Assembly: GCA_038503075.1 (NCBI GenBank)
Contig: JBCAML010000010.1
Span: forward strand, 744,001-808,000
From: Gyromitra esculenta
Taxonomy: Eukaryota; Ascomycota; Pezizomycetes; Pezizales; Discinaceae
DNA length: 64,000 nt
Reading direction: 5' to 3'
In this document: piece by piece, positions 10,062 through 20,891 of the stretch
How positions within the stretch are numbered: position 1 is the stretch's first letter
Layout of the letters: each line of letters opens with the position of its first letter
Notes under the pieces: generated by a model
Told to the model about the DNA's origin: nothing
Database searches by the model: none
What the model saw: the letters and a program-made list of their open reading frames with translations, nothing else
Position numbers and translations under genes: made by a program

Positions 10062-13000
10062 ATGGCCGCCCCTCCGGACGCCAAATCCATCAAGAAATGG
10101 GAGGATGCGTTCCAGCACCCGATCCCGGTCGTTCGGGCACTTGAGCGTCAGCTGCAGACCGAGTTGGGCGTAAATAAGGAGAAGCTCCGGGGACTGGTTG
10201 GGTGTGTTGTCTTTTTTATTCGTCTATGCGGTGGATAAGGCTGGGTACGGTGGGTGGGAGGGGTATCATGAAAAACGGAGGCTAATACAAGGAAATTGCG
10301 TAAAGGGAGAGCTATCGGGACCTATTACGGACGGCGGAGAGGATTATAGATATGGATGCGGCAGCACAGAAGGTGGAAGCAAACCTATCGGAGACGTCAA
10401 GGAACTGTAATTCGCGTCTACTGGAACGGAAAGCGAGGAATTTGAAGATTTTCGAGGAGAGGGTTGGGGCGGCTGGTACGGTTACTCGGTGGTGGGGCTA
10501 TATGATAAGAAAAACTGATAATAACTATAACTTCCTATAGAACGAGAAAAATATGTCTTTGCCGCACAGCTGGCCGTACTTCAAAGCTGTCCACCTGTGG
10601 CATCGAGACTTTTGCATAAAGATAGAGGCTCCTCCTGCCTCCTCGCAACCAAAGTATTCGTCGTCTCTCGACTACTCCTTAAATCGCTTCTCCAGAAGGT
10701 ACTTTGAGCTCCCCCCCCTCCTCAGAGCTCAGCATTAACAAACACCCAGGGCTCAGTCCCCCTCCTTGAGTCTCTCAAAACCCAGCGTGCGAGCCTAAAT
10801 AACCTTCTCGCACATCATATTGATCTTCTCCTCTCGACACCCTCCCTCTCTACTGACCATCTAATCAATGTCTTCACATCCTTCTCCCTGCTTAAAACCT
10901 CCTCACCAGCGGAAGCATTACGTCACTTCCTCTTCATCCGCTCTTCGGCGATATCCTCTCTTTTTGGGGAGCAATTGAGCCCGGATGCGATCCTGAAGGC
11001 TTTGGCGTTGTTCAACCAGACACTTCAAGACGCAGAAACGGTCTTCCCGAAGCGTCTCAGCGAGTCCCTTGTCGTACTCAAGTCTCGCTCATTGTTCACC
11101 GATCCGGACCTGCTTGGGATAACGGAGCTAGGACTAGACGTAAACGGGAGGTGGCTGCCGGAGGAGATAAGTGGGTTTGTGCCATGGGTAAGACACGACG
11201 ACCTCGAAAGGAGCCGCGTGGTAGAGCTAGTAAAAACATGGGCAGAAAGAGAACTAGAGACTCTGAACGTTAATCTCGAAAAATCACTCGCAGCGATCAC
11301 AGAGATGGAGGAGCTTGTGAAGCTCCGGAGCGATATGCTGAACCTCTGGAGAGCTGGCCGGAAGGGTCGACGACAGTTTGTCCGGGATGGAGAACGGTTC
11401 CGAGAAGCTGTCGGTAACCGCATGGGCGAGGTTCTCCGGGGCAAATCTGCTGCATTGCAGGATGTTGGGAAGAAGATTACGGATATAGTCAAGTCGCTCA
11501 CTAGCGAAAGTGTTGATTCCACATCGCTCTGGTCTCCCGCCCTTCTTTCTATGGAGCTTACGAATGGCGGTTTCGCATTCAAGAAAACCGTGCAATCACG
11601 CGTTCATGGGAAAAACAGCTCCATTAAAGATTTTAGGCAGGGTTACAATGCCTGGCTGTCTGATATCGCCGAGGCGGCATTGGTCGTTAGATCATTGAGG
11701 AATCCAAACTCGGTTCCTGGTCAGGATGACGACGATGATTTCGACGTGGAAGAGGAGAAACTCCAAGAAGGGCTGGAAGACTCTGAGATTGCGGAGAAGG
11801 AGCTGATTACAGCGTTAGAGAGTGATTACAAAGAGCTCGAGGGGACGATGGATGGGTTGGTGGATGCGTGTGCTGAAGAGAAGGGTGGCGAAGATGGGAA
11901 ATGTAATTTCAAATCATTTACCAGATCTGGCACAGGAGACTGACAGCAACATAGCAACGACCCTACGAGCTACCTTTCTATTGAGGGTCCTTAGACAGAC
12001 TAGACAGCATCCTCCTAAACGGGAAGAAGAGGTGCTCCTGCACTTGAACTGGTTCGGACTGTTTCTGATCCCACGCCTCCATTCCCTCATCGCTACGGGG
12101 GTTGGCAAGAAGCCCTTTGAGAGCGTGGGCAAACTTTTGGATAAACGTAAATGGAGCGGCAAGCTGGCTTCAAAAGCACTCTGGGAAGGTAAGCGTAAAA
12201 ATACATTCGAGTTTCGCTTTACTCCTGAGTGAATTTGGTGCTGATTAGCTATTTAGGAAGCCCGCCGTTGCCGGTCCAGCCTTCGCCCTTGGTGTTTAAA
12301 TTCTTGCATGATCTGGTGACTGATATGCATGCGGTGGGAGACGACGTTTGGACGCCTGCTGCTGTGAAGTATATCAAGATTTTGGCGTGCCAGGAGCTGT
12401 GGAGAGCGCTGGAGAGCGTGCTAGTTGGGCGGGAAATCGGGGAAATAATCACGAATGGTAGCACTAATGGTGTTGATGAGAAGGAAGTGGTCCGCGAGAC
12501 CGTGGACCTTATTGAGGCTGTAGGGATGGAGGGAAGGGGGGCGGCGAATGGAGACGAGACTGGACATGGGGGAATTCACGGGGAAGATTATAACGGTGAA
12601 GGCCATAACGGTGAAGGCCACAACGGCGAAGGCCACCATGATGAAGACCACTATGATGAGGACCACCACTATGATGAGGACCACCACTATGATGAGGACC
12701 ACCACGATGAGGGCCACCACGAAGAAACACAAAATGGCGAGCTAATAGATGAAGCGGAAGAGCATAACGAGCTTGTGCTAGAGGCAGAAGAAGTACGTGT
12801 CAATGGCGACCTCCACAAGAAGATGATTGGCATGGACTGGGCAATACAGCTCCTGTTTGACGCGCTGTATCTCGACGAAGCACTGCAGCGGAAAGGATCA
12901 AACACGCGGAGCTCTGGGATTTCGAGTTTAGCAGGCAAGATAGAAGCCGCTGTCGGCATCCGGGTTAGTTTTCTCAGATATTTTCTCTCTCAACCATTCA

Positions 13001-13113
13001 CTGACAGTCCTGGGTTCCAGCTCGGTTTTGATGAAGAGCTTCGCCGACGGCTGGAAGGGGGTTCACGAGAGTACTGGAAGAGAACATGTTTGTTGTTTGG
13101 GCTACTTTCTTAA
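10062..13113 (+). CDS. COG1: Conserved oligomeric Golgi complex subunit 1
   Basis: Seven exons: 10062-10201, 10306-10475, 10541-10698, 10750-11902, 11955-12188, 12257-12963 and 13021-13113. They sum to 885 codons (884 aa) with introns of 51 to 104 nt. The N-terminus (KKWEDAFQHPIPVVRALERQL, then SYRDLLRTAERIIDMD) is the Vps51/COG1 signature, and the next exon gives KYVFAAQLAVLQSCPPVASR, also characteristic. COG1 belongs to lobe A of the octameric COG tether, which captures retrograde vesicles at the Golgi. For the fourth intron I chose acceptor 11954 (52-nt intron, ACTGAC branch). Acceptor 11934 is in frame too but would make a 32-nt intron, which is too short. An acidic His/Gly-rich repeat (about codons 660-710) interrupts the C-terminal part and looks like an expansion. 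The gene converges on SLU7 with only 120 bp between stop codons. Confidence 0.92.
12586..12727 (+). repeat. Imperfect minisatellite inside COG1 exon 6
   Basis: Tandem 12 to 15-nt units encode NGEGH units, then YDEDHH-type units (at least nine units in total). Because the units are multiples of three, length change would not break the frame. This suggests a variable, surface-exposed acidic/His-rich loop. Confidence 0.8.
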
Positions 13114-13214
13114 TTCAGAGCAACTTCTATGGGGGAACTATTATTTTTTTTGTAGACTTTCCTTTAAAACCCAGTTATACCAAACACAAATTACAACGCC
13201 TCGTCATGACCTCT

Positions 13215-13240
13215 TATACTATACTATACTATACTATACT
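13215..13240. repeat. TATAC pentanucleotide microsatellite spanning the SLU7 stop codon
   Basis: About five TATAC units between the COG1 and SLU7 3' ends. The SLU7 stop codon (TAG on the minus strand, 13234-13236) lies inside the array. Confidence 0.8.
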
Positions 13241-14738
13241 ACATCCACAAAGTTCGCCATTGGGTCATCGTGTAGCCGTCTCTGCTTCATAAAGTTCTCC
13301 ATGTCTTCCTCTGTAACGCCGTCTCGCATCTGCGCAAACTTTCTCTTCCCTTTCTCCCCGGACTCGTCGTCGTCTTCCGTCTTCTTTGGTACCTCTTTAA
13401 CCTTCTCCTCTTCCTCAGCGGCATCCTCCTCCTTCTCTTCTCGCCATTCCACCTGCTTCCTCGGCGCGTTCGGATCGATCAGGCCCAGTCGCATCTGTTC
13501 TGCTGTATCCGCAGCCCTGATGCCGTCCTCGCCGGTGCAGTAACTGTTTTTCGTAGTCGAGTGGCAGCACGCGTAGCCCCACTTGAAAGCCATCCACCAG
13601 GATCCCCAGACGGAGGTGTGGTTGTTGTTGTACTTGTCCTCTGCGTATTTCGATTTCGAGACCGTCTTCTCTTTGCTCTTGATCTGGCCGCTGGGGGTGT
13701 ACTCGACGTAGCGCTCCTCCTCTTCCAGCACGGGGGGCTTCGCCTCCAGGTGCTCTGCGCCGCCGTATCTCTCGAGCAGGACCTTGCGCTCCTTGGCGCG
13801 GCGGTCTTCGGCCTCCTCGTGCTGCTTCTTCTTCAGGTGCTCGGCTTCGGTCGGGTTGGCCTGCAGGTGCATCTTGGACTTGTCGCCGCGCTCCCGCGAC
13901 TCCCAGGCCGTGCGCTGGAGCTTCTCGAACTCGGCGGCGTCGCCCGAGGAACGCATGAAGTTGTCTTCGGCGACCAGGGCGGCGGCCTGGTCCGAGGTCG
14001 CGCCGCGGTCGACCATGGTTCTTGTTTTGGGGTCGTACTTGGCCGAGTCCAGGTCCAGGTTCAGCAGATACTTTGCCGTGTCCTCTCTGATCCTGAGATT
14101 GCGGGTGCTGATCCTGTTTGCGGCGTCGTAGCCCTGGCCGGGGATCTCGGCGTCCTCGGCATACTTGTCCTCGTCCTCGCCGACGCCCATCTCCTCGTCC
14201 TCCTTCTCGCGCTCCTTCTCGCCCTCGCGCAGCTTCTCCATGCGCAGGTGGTCCTCGACCACGCGCTGGTGCTCGCGCGCGTCGTACCCGTTCCAGCGGT
14301 CGCGCTTGCCGTCCCAGCCGAGCTCGACCTCCTGTATCACCTCGTCGGGCTGGATGTCTGTGCCGGACCACTTTGCGCCCAGCTTGCGCGGGCGCGAGAG
14401 ACATTCTTTGGTCTTGTGGGTCGCGGCGCCGCAGTTCTCGCACGCGCCCTTGCGGTACTTTGTGGCGCGGCCGAGCTTGAGGCCCCTGTCGTACCATTTC
14501 TGGGTGCTGAGGTCGTCGGCCTTGGGTTTTTGGAGGCGCTGATGCTCGACTGGGGGGGGGGTTAGTGGGAGTGTCACCCAGGAGTCTGGGAGGGGGAGGG
14601 GGAGAGGGAGAGAGACGCACGGTAGTCGCCTTCGGTGTCGTCGTCGATGTAGAAGGGCTTTTTGGCGATGAAGTGGGGGATGTACTCGTTCTTTGCCTGC
14701 TTCTCGGGATTGCGCTTGGAGGAGGAGGAGGACGACAT
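13234..14738 (-). CDS. SLU7: Pre-mRNA-splicing factor SLU7
   Basis: Two exons, 14738-14621 and 14549-13234, with a 71-nt intron, encode 477 aa. The splice restores the block DYLEHQRLQK. Exon 1 gives KNEYIPHFIAKKPFYID, typical of the family. A CCHC zinc knuckle (CENCGAATHKTKEC, about residues 74-87) and the C-terminal block SVWGSWW...GYACCHS...CTGEDG are diagnostic. SLU7 acts in the second catalytic step of splicing, helping 3' splice-site selection together with Prp18. The C-terminus is rich in Glu and Lys. A very long antisense frame (13415-15499) over this gene reflects GC-rich codon usage and is not real. GC content is clearly higher here and in the neighbouring CCA1 than in the flanks. 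Confidence 0.96.
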
Positions 14739-15143
14739 TGCGGGGGGGGAGTGTGGTGTCTGGGGGATGGAGAGGGAAGGGGAAGAGGAAGGGGATGGTG
14801 GGGAAGATGTCGAGAGCTGCAGCTGGACGTTGAGCAGGGCGGCTTGGCGCCAAGACCGCAGATGTCGGAACAGGAGCAGCTCGCGGTGGAGCTGGGCCCG
14901 GCGTGGACTGCTGGCCGGCGGGCAGCACAGAATCCGCCGGGCAGCGCGCTGTGCCCGCGTAGATGCAGGCGCCGGGCACTGGCGGCCGTGCCAGAGCGCG
15001 CAGTAGCAGCGGGGAGACGGCGCCGCAGCCCGTCGGCAGGCACAGTACAGACGTCTCGGCAGGCTCCAGCAAGCGAGCCTCCGCGGCGGTGTGGGGCCTG
15101 CTCCTCAGCCCCAGGCATCCCACATACAGCCCCAATCGCCGGC
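14739..15143. promoter_or_regulatory. Bidirectional promoter region between SLU7 and CCA1
   Basis: A 405-bp, GC-rich spacer separates two divergent start codons. It is open in several frames because of base composition, but I see no conserved protein in it. No TATA-like box is obvious. Confidence 0.55.
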
Positions 15144-17300
15144 ATGCGGGCCCTCCATCTCCCCTCGCGCCTCTGCCCTGTCCGCCGCGGCGTCTGCGTG
15201 GCTCGACCCCGCATGGCCTCGCTGATCCACTCGCCCCCGCCCTTCCCCGACGACTCGCCCTCCAGCCCCAAACGCCGTCGCGTCCGCAGCCCGCCCCCCA
15301 TCGACTCCAAAATGTCGGCCGCCCAGCCCCTGCCCCTCTCGCGCCAGGAAGAAACCGTGCGGCAGCTGCTCGTCGACGTCGGCGCTGAAATCGACAGAAA
15401 CGCGCCCGGGCAGGAGCCCATCGTGCTGCGGTTCACGGGCGGATGGGTGCGCGACAAGCTGCTCGGCATCCCCAGCCACGACATCGACGTGGGCATCAAC
15501 CGGATGACCGGCTTCGATTTCGGCAGCTATCTGGCGGGCTTCCTGGAGCGGAACCTGGCCAAGTACAACATCCCGCCGAGGACGGTGCACAAGATCGAGA
15601 GCAATCCGGAGAAGAGCAAGCACCTGGAGACCGCGACGACAAAGATCCTGGGGCTGGACATCGATCTGGTCAATCTGAGGAGCGAGACCTACAATGGGGA
15701 CAGTCGTATCCCGGAAATGGTGCGTCTCCTCTGCGCTGAAGGGAATAGAACTGTGTTGATATCTCTCTCTTTTTCCTGCTACAGCAGTTCGGAACCCCCG
15801 TGCAGGATGCCCGTCGGCGCGACTGCACGGTCAATGCTCTCTTCTACAACCTGCACTCGCAGCAGGTGGAAGACTTCACTGAGCGCGGGCTCGAGGACAT
15901 GCGCAAGAAGCTCATCCGCACCCCGCTCGCGCCCTACCAGACTTTCGACGACGACCCGCTGCGTGTTCTGCGTCTCCTGAGATTCTCAAGCAGACTCGGG
16001 TTCGAGATCGTGCAGGAAACCAGAGAAGCCATGCAGCACCCAGATATCAAGGTAAACAGGCCATTTCCACCCCACCAGACACAGGATATCACTCTTCTTC
16101 AGGCCACTAACCCAGTCCAATCCATCCCAGTCCGCGCTGCGCCAGAAAATCTCTCGAGAGCGAGTTGGCACCGAGACCGCGAAAATGCTCCAAGGTATGC
16201 CTCTTCCCCTTCCTTCCTTCCTCCCACCTTCAGTCCCCCCGTCTGACAAGGACATCTCCAGGCCAAAACCCCTCCGCGGCACTCCTCCAAATCCACGCCC
16301 TCTCCCTCTACGACTGCATTTTCGCGCCCCCGCTCGAGTCCCTCCCGCCCATCAAGTCCCACTACCTCCCTCTCGCCGTCGCCGCCCTCTCCCACATCTT
16401 CTCCTCCTTCGCCGAGCACCCCCACTTCTACAGCCTCTTCCCCGTCCGCTACGACATCTACGTCGCCTGGCTCCTCGCCGCGCTCACGCCCTGGGAAGGC
16501 CACGTCTTCGCGGACGCCAACCCGAAAAAACGCATCCCCGGCGCCGCCACCGCCGCCAGGGAGGGCCTGTGCGCGAACAACAAGCTCTTCGACATGATCG
16601 TGCACGCGTACAACAACGTCGAGCTCGTGCAGTCCGGCGTCGCGGCCGCGGCCGACGGCGCGTGGGAGCGCGGTCTCGCGGGGAAACTCATCAGGGTCTT
16701 GGGCGCGGACTGGAGGAACCAGGTTCTGTGCGCTATGTTGCTGGATCTGGTCAAGGTTTGGAAAGAAGGGGTGGATGTTCCGTGTACGTTTTACTCTCCA
16801 ACTACCACCCTTTCTCTCCAACTATCACCCTTTTTTAAAGGAGGTATTGGGTTGTTGGGTTGTTGGGCTGACAGGTTTTTTTTGGGGGGGGGATTTAGCA
16901 CCAGAAGCACAGTCGATTTTAAAGCGGTACCATAACTTTGTAGGGAGGATCTACGGATTCGGCGTCACGGAGGCTTATGCTACTAAGACTATCCTAACCG
17001 TATCTCTTCCCCCTCCCTTCCCCTTCCCCTCCTCTCCCCTCCCCTCCCCTCTCCCCAAGTGCTAACAACGGCGATGAATCACAGGGCAAAGACATAAGCC
17101 ACATATTCAACCTCAAGCCCGGACCCTGGGTCAAAGGCGTGCTGGAGCGCGTGCTGGACTGGCAGTGGCAGAACCCGCGTCTAGGCAAAGAGGAGGCTCT
17201 CGAGTGGGTCAAGGCCTCCAGGGAGGAACTGGTGCCGCCTGGCGTGGAGAATAGAGCGCCGAAGAGGGAGTGGAAAAGGGATAGGATAGGGGTTGAGTGA
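15144..17300 (+). CDS. CCA1: tRNA nucleotidyltransferase (CCA-adding enzyme)
   Basis: Six exons: 15144-15719, 15785-16051, 16131-16194, 16262-16783, 16899-16999 and 17085-17300. They sum to 582 codons (581 aa). Class II CCA-enzyme motifs are present in order: LRFTGGWVRDKLLG and HDIDVGI (metal-binding Asp pair, motif A), RRDCTVNALFYN (motif B/C), FDDDPLRVLRLLRFSSRLGF (motif D region). The enzyme builds or repairs the 3' CCA of tRNAs without a template. Three in-frame ATGs precede the domain (15144, 15213, 15312). The sequence between the first two (RALHLPSRLCPVRRGVCVARP) is basic and lacks acidic residues, as expected of a mitochondrial presequence. Yeast Cca1 is known to be sorted to mitochondria, cytosol and nucleus from alternative starts, so the same is likely here. 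The fifth intron (115 nt, with a G8 run) is the least certain splice pair. Confidence 0.94.
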
Positions 17301-17354
17301 GAAACTGGAATTCGTTCAGACGGGAGTGGGGGGGGGGAATAAAAATTGGGAAGG

Positions 17355-17390
17355 GGTGGTGGTGGTGGTGGTGGTGGTGGTGGTGGTGGT
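17355..17390. repeat. (GGT)12 microsatellite
   Basis: Twelve perfect GGT units just downstream of the CCA1 stop codon, in the 3' UTR region, followed by a T run. Confidence 0.95.
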
Positions 17391-18086
17391 GGAGGTTTTT
17401 TTTACTCCGGCTGGTTGGTTGGTTGGTATTCTATTTTAGTGGTCTAGGGGTACTGGAAGTCTTTTTGTAGGGTTTGGGGGGGGAGGCTGTGTTGGGTTGT
17501 GGGCCCTGGATGGATGCATGTTGTAGTGATGTTTCAATAGAGAAAAGTGTTTTTTTTTCCGTCGAGATGAACAAAGGCTCGTTTTTCGTCTGCTTAGTGT
17601 AGTCGAGTGATAGCTTATGACGGCGCGGTGCTTATTAACCCCCTCATGCAACCCGTAAGCTGTGGTGCGCGATAGGCTGACGTTAAATACGAAGAGTCAG
17701 AGCTACACGTAATAAGGAATTAAAAAGTGAAGGCGCTCAAATGGCATAAAAATATCTATTCCATGCTATCGATTATCGGTCTTGGATTCTGCAAGTCGGC
17801 GTGACTAGATACGCCGGTAGGTTTTCAGTCTTCGCTAATAGCCCGACTTTGCTCTTCATACCGCGTGAAAATCAAAGTTTTATTCCACCTATTTTCATGA
17901 AATTTGTGGGTACAGGAGCTAATCTGAGTTGTGTGAACGCGCAAAATCCTACATGAGAAACTCTCCCATCTCTCGTAACTTTGGCTAACTCTGACTAGAA
18001 AGAAAAAAAAGAAAGGCGAAAAATCCTCATTCAAAAGCTCTTGCTCCCAAAAAAGGCTCCTTTCTCATCAGCGACTTTTATCCTCC
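17391..18086. other. Intergenic region between CCA1 and the paralogue cluster
   Basis: AT-rich, with T and A homopolymers and no recognisable gene. It marks the shift from the GC-rich housekeeping block to the AT-rich paralogue cluster. Confidence 0.5.
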
Positions 18087-18908
18087 TTAGATAAAGGCCA
18101 TTGGTGCCTCTTCGTCAAGCTCAATTTCGTGCACCGATGATGGATCCCCCCCATAATCCTCCAATCCACTATCCACGATATTCGCAATCGTATCATCCTC
18201 CTCATCATCCTCCGATCCACTATCCACGATATTCGCAATCGTGTCATCATTCTCATCTTCTACCTCATCTTCTTTCACATCTCCATCGACCACATACCTC
18301 GCGTTCAAACAACCTAGATTGCTCGCCATCCACGGAGTGTCACCTCTGATTTCCCTTCCACCCACATACACTACGCACCCGGAGTTTCTCTGCGGCAGCA
18401 TATACCCGGCACATGGGAGAATAGGGACGATCTTCGTCCGCATGGCAGCTTCTTGAGGTTCGCGAGCCACGGATTCGGAGGCTTTATTCAGCTCTCCGAG
18501 ATCCTTAGGAATTTCCTGTTCGACTTGTTTCTGCTTCTCCCTTGATGGAACCTTAGCCTGCTCTGCGGTGACGACGTCGAATATCCTTTGTAGTTCTTGT
18601 TTACGAGCCTGGACGGTTCGTTCATTCTTGTAGACGAAGAGTCTTCGGCGTAGTTCGTCGGTCCGCACTGGCATGTTGGCGAATAATCGTTTCAAAGCGA
18701 GTCGCTGGGGATGAGTAAGGAGATTCTTTAGCGGCGGAGGTTTGCACCTCTTAGGAATGAAGCTAGGAGTACAGTGGATAGCTGCTGCACGGGACCTCTC
18801 GTCAGGAGATGGAAAAACAAATGGTGGTGTTGGGGTCAAGAAGTACTTGCTTTCTAGGTATATTTCACCCTCAGTGATTGAATTGCTTGTACTCTGGTTG
18901 GGTTGCAT
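18087..18908 (-). CDS. Cluster paralogue P1, unknown function (diverged member)
   Basis: An intronless frame of 273 aa that matches no family I know. It shares two motifs with the next three genes upstream. Motif 1 here is KNERTVQARKQELQRIF..VTAEQ (compare NERTPEMRRAELKKLFKRIDAEQ in P4). Motif 2 is MRTKIVPILPCAGYMLPQR (compare TRTEIVPMLPCKGYELPRG in P3). P1 differs from the others by having a long acidic tail in place of the coiled-coil C-terminus. That tail contains a 17-residue internal duplication (DDTIANIVDSG twice), encoded by a near-perfect 51-bp tandem repeat at 18163-18248. No signal peptide or membrane segment is visible. Expression is inferred from the open frame and the conservation of motifs. 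Confidence 0.6.
   Translation of the reverse strand: MQPNQSTSNSITEGEIYLESKYFLTPTPPFVFPSPDERSRAAAIHCTPSFIPKRCKPPPLKNLLTHPQRLALKRLFANMPVRTDELRRRLFVYKNERTVQARKQELQRIFDVVTAEQAKVPSREKQKQVEQEIPKDLGELNKASESVAREPQEAAMRTKIVPILPCAGYMLPQRNSGCVVYVGGREIRGDTPWMASNLGCLNARYVVDGDVKEDEVEDENDDTIANIVDSGSEDDEEDDTIANIVDSGLEDYGGDPSSVHEIELDEEAPMAFI
18163..18248. repeat. 51-bp direct repeat within P1
   Basis: Two copies of a roughly 35-nt core (ATCCACTATCCACGATATTC...), 51 bp apart, encode the duplicated DDTIANIVDSG block. The in-frame period (17 codons) shows a recent tandem duplication within the gene. Confidence 0.85.
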
Positions 18909-19415
18909 TTGTAGGAACAGTCGGTTGGCTTTGATAAGCTTTCTTTATGCTGTTTTATAGATGCGGTGGTGTCTGCAGGGTGGGTTAGTTTTGAAATTCT
19001 GGGATATTTATTCCTGATTTTAACATACTAAATAGTTCCATGGAATCTCATCGTCTCTAACTGTGCCAAGAAAGCGGGAGGCAGATCACTGTATTTGTTC
19101 TCTAGCGTTTGTCATTTTCGCCAATATTTGAGGAATCGAATGATATGGCGTGATTCATGAAATTGTTAAATTCTATTCAACATAGCTATGGTCTATAGCA
19201 TAAGCTCAAGTACTCTGACTTGTTATAACATTGAATGGTCTTTTACCCCTACACCTTTCAAACTACATGTAGTTGAATGGGTACATATAGTTTAACTCCA
19301 GTCACTAGAACAAGGGGAAAGAATATATCCTCCCCCTAGTCGACAACACACCCGCTGGTCGCAATTGTATCTGACTCCCTATTAGCGTTTTCTGTCTTTA
19401 AGTGACGGAAATTTA
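18909..19415. other. Spacer between paralogues P1 and P2
   Basis: AT-rich, no gene. A perfect 14-bp palindrome, AACTACATGTAGTT, lies at 19261-19274. Confidence 0.5.
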
Positions 19416-20348
19416 CTAACCGTCGACATATTTTAATACCCCTTCTGCGTTTTGGTTTTCCCTCTCCTCTTCACGGAGTTTCGCTGCACCTTGTATTCTC
19501 GCGATCATCTCTCTCCGAATCTCCTTTCTCACTAGCTCATCATCTCGCTCTATCATCTCAGCTCTCTGCAGTTGCCTGTCGCTTGGCGCTGGATCAGACA
19601 TCCCAGCAATGAACAAGTTCCTACGGGGGAGGTCGTAATTTTTGCATGGCAGCATAGGGACGATCTCAGTTCTTGTAACGGTTTCTCTCGGCCTGTACAC
19701 TACGAGAGCTCTGGAAGTCCCCTGAATTCTAGGTTCATTAGTTACATCTCCTAGAGCTTTCGACTTCCCCTTTGATTTTGACTGCTCCGAGTCAACACGA
19801 TTAAATAAGGCATATAGCTCCTCTTTTCTCTCGCCGGCCATACGTTCATTCTGTTTGATGTGTATGAGCCGCTCGGATCTGTAGATGTCATGTTTAAATT
19901 TTTCGAGTGCTTGCTGGTAGAGTTCTTGCTTATGTTGCTTGATGGTCCACTCCTTGAGATTGGTAATACTAAACTGAGGAGGGGGTTGGTCGTCTTTCCG
20001 TGCAGATACCCAAGTGCCAGGTTTAGGCCCAGACGGCGCGTAAGCATTCTTTAGAAAATCCTGTATTGGCAATACAGGGAGGTTTGACTGTTGAGGAGAT
20101 GAACCGGTAGCTTTTTCAATTACAGCAATACATCTCTTGAGAAGGGGCAAGGCATCAACTTTGCGGATATTACGCTTGTATGTGTTCTCCAGAGCGTTTA
20201 GCTGAAATCGGAGATCCTGGAGTAACTGAAGAACCTCCTCTTCGTTTATGATGGCCGCTACAGTTACCTCGTGTTCAGCCGCTGTTTGAAGCGGTAGCTC
20301 TGTTACAGAGTTATCTTCTGTGGTGCTGTTTTCTTGGATGTCCTCCAT
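19416..20348 (-). CDS. Cluster paralogue P2, unknown function
   Basis: A 310-aa intronless frame. The N-terminal third is unique and contains a leucine-rich, probably helical stretch (EEEVLQLLQDLRFQLNALE). Motif 1 follows as QNERMAGERKEELYALFNRVDSEQ (about residues 175-197), a short 'LGDVTNE' linker (LGEVTNN in P3), and motif 2 as VTRTEIVPMLPCKNYDLPRR + NLFIAG (about 233-258). The C-terminus is a charged coiled-coil-like helix (RAEMIERDDELVRKEIRREM). The order motif 1, LG(D/E)VTN, motif 2, coiled coil is shared with P3. No known domain, signal peptide or membrane span is seen. Confidence 0.65.
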   Translation of the reverse strand: MEDIQENSTTEDNSVTELPLQTAAEHEVTVAAIINEEEVLQLLQDLRFQLNALENTYKRNIRKVDALPLLKRCIAVIEKATGSSPQQSNLPVLPIQDFLKNAYAPSGPKPGTWVSARKDDQPPPQFSITNLKEWTIKQHKQELYQQALEKFKHDIYRSERLIHIKQNERMAGERKEELYALFNRVDSEQSKSKGKSKALGDVTNEPRIQGTSRALVVYRPRETVTRTEIVPMLPCKNYDLPRRNLFIAGMSDPAPSDRQLQRAEMIERDDELVRKEIRREMIARIQGAAKLREEERENQNAEGVLKYVDG

Positions 20349-20891
20349 GAAGAGCGGGTTAAATGAATTCCTTTAATATATGTAATTGAAGATGGGCGGG
20401 GTGCTTGAAGTAAAAAACGTACGTGCACAGGCTTTTATCGTTTTTATCATCTTCCACTAGTTAGGAGCCACGTTTACATACTCCATTTATCTAATCCCTC
20501 CTAGCCTGCACGTACGTGTGTTTATTATGTCAGCCTACTTCACTGTTATTTAATTTATAGGCAAGAGTCGCTTGCTATATGTACTCCAACTATAGCTAGT
20601 CCATGACAAAATAAGTACGATCGTTAGAATTTTACCATTAGCATGGAGTAATTCCTCTACTTCAATTTTAAGTTTATAGGACGAGATAGCTATTCTCTAT
20701 ACACGATGGTTTTTTGTATATTGTATAAGCCCCTGTGAACATAAACTTTTACTCGTTTCAATTCGGCGAAACACTCTCTCAATAATCAATAGACTAGGAA
20801 ATTAAGGAGAGATAATATCCCCTCCGTATCCTTCAAATCGTTGAATAACACTCAAAACACTGGTGGGTCTTAATTCTCCACCTTACAGCGA
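20349..20891. other. Spacer between paralogues P2 and P3
   Basis: AT-rich and without a gene. It should contain the P2 promoter. Short TATA-like stretches (TATATG, TTTATA) are present but not diagnostic. Confidence 0.5.

Noticed and set aside
11903..11934. A 32-nt intron in COG1 using the first acceptor
   Set aside because: In frame but shorter than any other intron here (51-115 nt). The next in-frame acceptor (11954) gives a 52-nt intron with a proper branch-like sequence.
14565..15143. In-frame upstream extension of CCA1 to 14565
   Set aside because: It would run through the SLU7 first exon antisense. The sequence is low-complexity and the natural start is at or after 15144.
13415..15499. 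A 694-codon open frame antisense to SLU7 and across the promoter into CCA1
   Set aside because: Arg/Pro/Gly-rich shadow of GC-rich SLU7 codons on the same strand in another frame. It has no recognisable domain, and the SLU7 and CCA1 frames explain the region.
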